Position numbers and translations under genes: made by a program. This document shows, piece by piece, positions 61,283 to 64,000 of a stretch of 64,000 nucleotides of DNA (positions are counted from its first letter, which is position 1; every line of letters starts with the position of its first letter). The notes beneath the pieces are model-generated. The model saw nothing but the letters and a program-made list of their open reading frames with translations. It was not told where the DNA came from and did no database searches. The stretch comes from Halobaculum saliterrae (lineage in GTDB: Archaea > Halobacteriota > Halobacteria > Halobacteriales > Haloferacaceae): contig NZ_WUUS01000003.1 of the NCBI RefSeq assembly GCF_009831625.1, forward strand, positions 327,842 to 391,841, in the 5' to 3' direction.

Positions 61283-62194
61283 ATGGCCGACGTCTCTCCC
61301 GACGCCGAGGACGCGATGCCCGCCGGACCAGCCCGCGCCGACCCGCCGTTCGACGCCCCCGACCTCTCGAGCTCGACGGCGTTCGTCACCGGGACGACCC
61401 GGGGCATCGGCAAGCGGATCGCGCTCACGCTCGCCGAACACGGCTGCAACGTCGTCTCGACGGGCAAGACCGCCGAACCCGGCGGCGACCTCCCCGGCAC
61501 GATCCACAAGACGGCCGAGCAGTGCGAGGAGCGAGGCGTCGACGCCCACGCGATCCAACTGGACGTGCGCGACGAGGAGGCCGTCGAGGCGGCCGTCGAG
61601 GAGGCGATCGACGAGTTCGGCACGGTCGACATCGTGATCAACAACGCCAGCGCGATCCAGCTCGCGAACGTCGCCGACCTCCCGGCGAACCGGTTCGACC
61701 TCATGACGGACGTGAACGTCCGCGGGACGTACCTCGTGTCGCGGGCGTTCCTCCCGCACCTCCGCGAGCAGGAGGGCGGGTGGATCCTCACGAACGCGCC
61801 GCCGGTGACGATGGACCGCGCACCGGGGAAGGCCGCCTACGCGTGGTCGAAGCTCGGAATGTCGTTCGTCACCCTCTCGCTGGCGGAGGAGCTGGCGGGC
61901 GACGACATCGGCTGCAACACCTTCTGGCCGGTGACCGCCGTCGACACCCGCGCGACGCGCTACTTCGGCCTCGGCACTGAGGACGACTGGCGGACCCCGC
62001 ACGTGCTCGCGGACGCCGTGCTTTCGATCCTCGCGCGCGACCCGAGCGAGTACACCGGTCACTCGGCGTACGACGAGGACCTCCTGCGCGCCGCCGGCGC
62101 GAACGACGCCGACCTCTCGGCGTACAACCTCACGGAGGGCGACCCGGGGCCCACGTCGGCGCGGATGTTCGACGCCGAGTACACACGCGAGTGA
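61283..62194 (+). CDS. HSDL2-like short-chain dehydrogenase with the catalytic Ser replaced
   Basis: This 303-residue SDR has VTGTTRGIGKRIALTLAEHG (NADP loop), VDIVINNASAIQLANV and AYAWSKLGMSFVTLSLAEEL with the catalytic Tyr-x3-Lys. Where hydroxysteroid dehydrogenase-like 2 proteins read ILNISPP with the catalytic Ser, this one reads ILTNAPP, so Ser is replaced by Ala. It may be inactive or use another residue. The N-terminal acidic stretch (MADVSPDAEDAMPAGPARA) precedes the fold. Confidence 0.88.
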   Translation: MADVSPDAEDAMPAGPARADPPFDAPDLSSSTAFVTGTTRGIGKRIALTLAEHGCNVVSTGKTAEPGGDLPGTIHKTAEQCEERGVDAHAIQLDVRDEEAVEAAVEEAIDEFGTVDIVINNASAIQLANVADLPANRFDLMTDVNVRGTYLVSRAFLPHLREQEGGWILTNAPPVTMDRAPGKAAYAWSKLGMSFVTLSLAEELAGDDIGCNTFWPVTAVDTRATRYFGLGTEDDWRTPHVLADAVLSILARDPSEYTGHSAYDEDLLRAAGANDADLSAYNLTEGDPGPTSARMFDAEYTRE

Positions 62195-62224
62195 GAGGGT
62201 CGCCGGCGACCGTCTCCGGCCCGA

Positions 62225-63565
62225 TCAGGTGACGCCGCCGCCGCGGGGGTCGTACTCCAGATGTACGTCGGACTCGACGATCTCCTCGATCGTCTCGATC
62301 ACGCGCCACACGTCCTCGTAGCGGGTGTACAGCGGCGCCGGGCAGACGCGGACGACGTTCGGCGGCCGGAAGTCGACGACCACGCCGCGGTCGCGCAGCG
62401 CCTCGCTCACGCGGTACCCCTCGGGGTGTTCGATCGCGACGTGGCCGCCGCGGCGGGCGTGTTCGCGGGGCGTCCCGACCGAGAAGTCGTCGCCGAGGCG
62501 GTCGTCGACCAAGTTGATCAGGTAGTCCGTGAGCGCCAGCGACTTCTCGCGGACCCGCTCGATCCCGGCCTCCCGGACCAGCTCCGCGGCGCCCTCGATC
62601 GGCGCCGACGACAGCATCGGGACGGTGCCGATCTGCCACGCGCCGGCGGTGTCGGCCCCCTCGTAGGTGTGGCGCATCTCGAACTGGGTCGACTTGTCGT
62701 TGCCCCACCAGCCCGCGAGGGCGGGCGTCGTGCCGTGGTGGCGCTCGTGGACGTACAGCCCCGCCGTCGCGCCGGGTCCGGCGTTGAGGTACTTGTACGA
62801 GCACCACACCGCGAAGTCGGCGCCCTCGTCGTCGGCGCCGGCGTCCCCGAGCGCGTGGTCGACCGCGCCGACGGAGTGGGCGCAGTCGAACCCCGCGAGC
62901 GCGCCGTGTTCGTGGGCCGCCGCGGTGATCCGGTCGATATCGAGCAGTTGGCCAGAGCGGTAGAGGACGGAGGGCATGAACACGATCCCGACGTCGTCGC
63001 GCTCGCGCAGCGCCGCCTCGATGTCGGCCTCCTCGATGGTCCGCCCGTCGCGCGACTCGACGGCCACGAGCGCCTCGTCCGGATCGATCCCCCGCTGGCG
63101 GAACTGCGCGCGGATCGCGTAGTGGTCCGTGGGGAAGTCGAGGTCGTTCACCAACACCGCCGGCGGGTCGGCCGACGGGTCGGGGCCGGCGGGCGTGCCG
63201 GGGAGCGTGTCGAGGAACGTCCCGATCAGGGTGTGGATGTTGACCGTCGTGGAGTTGGCGACGACGACCTCGGACTCGCGAGCGCCGACCAGCGGCGCGA
63301 GCAGGTCGCCGAGGTGCTCGCCGTAGTGGAACCAGTCGGGGTCGGCCGCCTCCCACCCGCGGATCGCGAGCTCGCGCCACTCGTCGACGACGCGCTCCAG
63401 CGTCGCGAGGGCGGTGTCGGAGGCGAGGCCGAGCGAGTTCCCGTCCATGTAGCGCTCCCCGTCGGGCACCGAGAAGTGCTCGCGGTACTCGCCGAGAGGG
63501 TCGGCGGCGTCGCGCTCGCGAGCGTCGGCGAGCGCGTGCCCGGTCCCGGCGTTCGTGTCGCTCAT
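62225..63565 (-). CDS. kynU: Kynureninase
   Basis: This PLP enzyme splits kynurenine into anthranilate and alanine. It has YMDGNSLGLASDTALATLER, VVANSTTVNIHTLIGTFLDT, DFPTDHYAIRAQFRQRG, GFDCAHSVGAVDHALGDAG and CSYKYLNAGPGATAGLYVHE, with the PLP Lys in SYKYLN. Length is 446 residues, as usual. The other steps of tryptophan degradation are not in the window. The ATG at 63565 is the start. Confidence 0.96.
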   Translation of the reverse strand: MSDTNAGTGHALADARERDAADPLGEYREHFSVPDGERYMDGNSLGLASDTALATLERVVDEWRELAIRGWEAADPDWFHYGEHLGDLLAPLVGARESEVVVANSTTVNIHTLIGTFLDTLPGTPAGPDPSADPPAVLVNDLDFPTDHYAIRAQFRQRGIDPDEALVAVESRDGRTIEEADIEAALRERDDVGIVFMPSVLYRSGQLLDIDRITAAAHEHGALAGFDCAHSVGAVDHALGDAGADDEGADFAVWCSYKYLNAGPGATAGLYVHERHHGTTPALAGWWGNDKSTQFEMRHTYEGADTAGAWQIGTVPMLSSAPIEGAAELVREAGIERVREKSLALTDYLINLVDDRLGDDFSVGTPREHARRGGHVAIEHPEGYRVSEALRDRGVVVDFRPPNVVRVCPAPLYTRYEDVWRVIETIEEIVESDVHLEYDPRGGGVT

Positions 63566-63623
63566 GGGTCGGCGTTCGACGGGAGAGAGTTAGGCGTTGG
63601 CGTCGCGGCTCGCGGCCGCGAGC

Positions 63624-64000
63624 TCAATCGTCTGCGGCGGCCGGTGACCCGGCGCCGGTATCGGCACCCATGTCGCCGAGGAGGAGCAGGACGCCGCCGC
63701 CGGCGACGACGGCGACGGCGACCGCGATCGAGACGGTCCTGACGGCGGCGGCGTACCCGACGGCGTCCGCGAGGAACCCGACCGCCGCGCCCATCGCGAC
63801 CGGGGCGCCGGTCGAGCCCAGCCGACCGATCGACTCCCCGAGGCTGACGAGGCCGCCGCGGGTGCCATCGCCCGCGAGCCCCGTGATCGCCGAGCGGTAC
63901 AGCGTCAGCGACACCGAGAAGCCCGCGCCGACCGGGACGCCGGCGGCGAGCGCGACCGGCACCGACGGCGCGAGCGCGAGCCCCGCGAGCCCGCCGGCGG
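63624..64000 (-). CDS. C-terminal part of an MFS-type membrane transporter (cut by window edge)
   Basis: The frame is open to the right edge and ends at 63624. The visible 125 residues form about three or four hydrophobic helices with short loops (SLTLYRSAITGLAGDGTRGG, VGFLADAVGYAAAVRTVSIA) followed by an acidic tail. The LAGDGTRGG loop between two helices suits the second half of an MFS transporter. Substrate and N-terminus are unknown. Confidence 0.75.
   Translation of the reverse strand, partial: AGGLAGLALAPSVPVALAAGVPVGAGFSVSLTLYRSAITGLAGDGTRGGLVSLGESIGRLGSTGAPVAMGAAVGFLADAVGYAAAVRTVSIAVAVAVVAGGGVLLLLGDMGADTGAGSPAAADD

Noticed and set aside
1..64000. CRISPR array, rRNA operon or insertion sequence
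   Set aside because: No regular direct repeats with spacers, no 16S/23S/5S sequence and no transposase or flanking terminal inverted repeats with target duplication were seen.

Overview
The window is chromosomal DNA of a haloarchaeon (class Halobacteria). The evidence is its very high G+C, strongly acidic proteins, Tat lipoprotein signals of the RR...LAGC type, halocyanin, a UbiA enzyme of the archaeal ether-lipid type, haloarchaeal-type dodecin and PilA-type pilins. A Halorubrum-like genus is a reasonable guess, but nothing here proves it.

Host region 1 (1-27.75 kb) is mostly housekeeping: a signal peptidase, thiC (thiamine), pyrB-pyrI (pyrimidines), dodecin, a rubrerythrin-like protein, a rhodanese-metallo-beta-lactamase fusion, an AAC(3)-family acetyltransferase, a histidine kinase, a 2Fe-2S ferredoxin, acyl-CoA metabolism, halocyanin, and a menaquinone cluster (menA-menC overlapping, menB, menD, with a PQQ-repeat lipoprotein between menB and menD). 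It ends with a UbiA-family prenyltransferase and tRNA-Arg(TCG).

Integrated element (27.81-41.75 kb): a 13.9-kb provirus sits in the 3' end of tRNA-Arg. It is bounded by two 14-bp direct repeats, and a tyrosine integrase lies at its right end. Left to right it holds a chain of four tiny overlapping genes, three with zinc-binding cysteine pairs; a large HUH-type replication initiator candidate; two tandem PilA-like pilins; a DNA-binding regulator candidate; a tightly coupled module matching the pleolipovirus gene order (small membrane protein, spike, membrane proteins, NTPase); an AT-rich membrane-protein gene; a nuclease-like gene; a winged-helix repressor with its own operator; an inverted-repeat-rich non-coding stretch; and the integrase. 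A tRNA-like T-arm/acceptor mini-hairpin lies just before one of the virion-module genes.

Decayed zone (41.75-45.1 kb): next to the provirus are remnants of a sulfur/redox gene set: a 5'-truncated NAD(P)-binding protein, a frameshifted thioredoxin, a methyltransferase fragment joined to a TauE/SafE-like fragment, plus an intact winged-helix regulator, a DUF2892-like gene and a DUF302-like gene. Three copies of a 6-5-6 inverted repeat near TTGTRT-N5-ACACAA precede the thioredoxin, the regulator and the DUF302 gene, which suggests one local regulon.

Host region 2 (45.2-64 kb): a tungstate-binding protein, a divergent FtsZ/tubulin-family GTPase, dihydrofolate reductase, a NarK-like transporter, enoyl-CoA hydratase plus 3-hydroxyacyl-CoA dehydrogenase, a MATE transporter, a KaiC-like ATPase, a diacylglycerol-kinase-like enzyme, a flippase, an SDR, kynureninase and the C-terminal end of an MFS transporter cut by the window edge.
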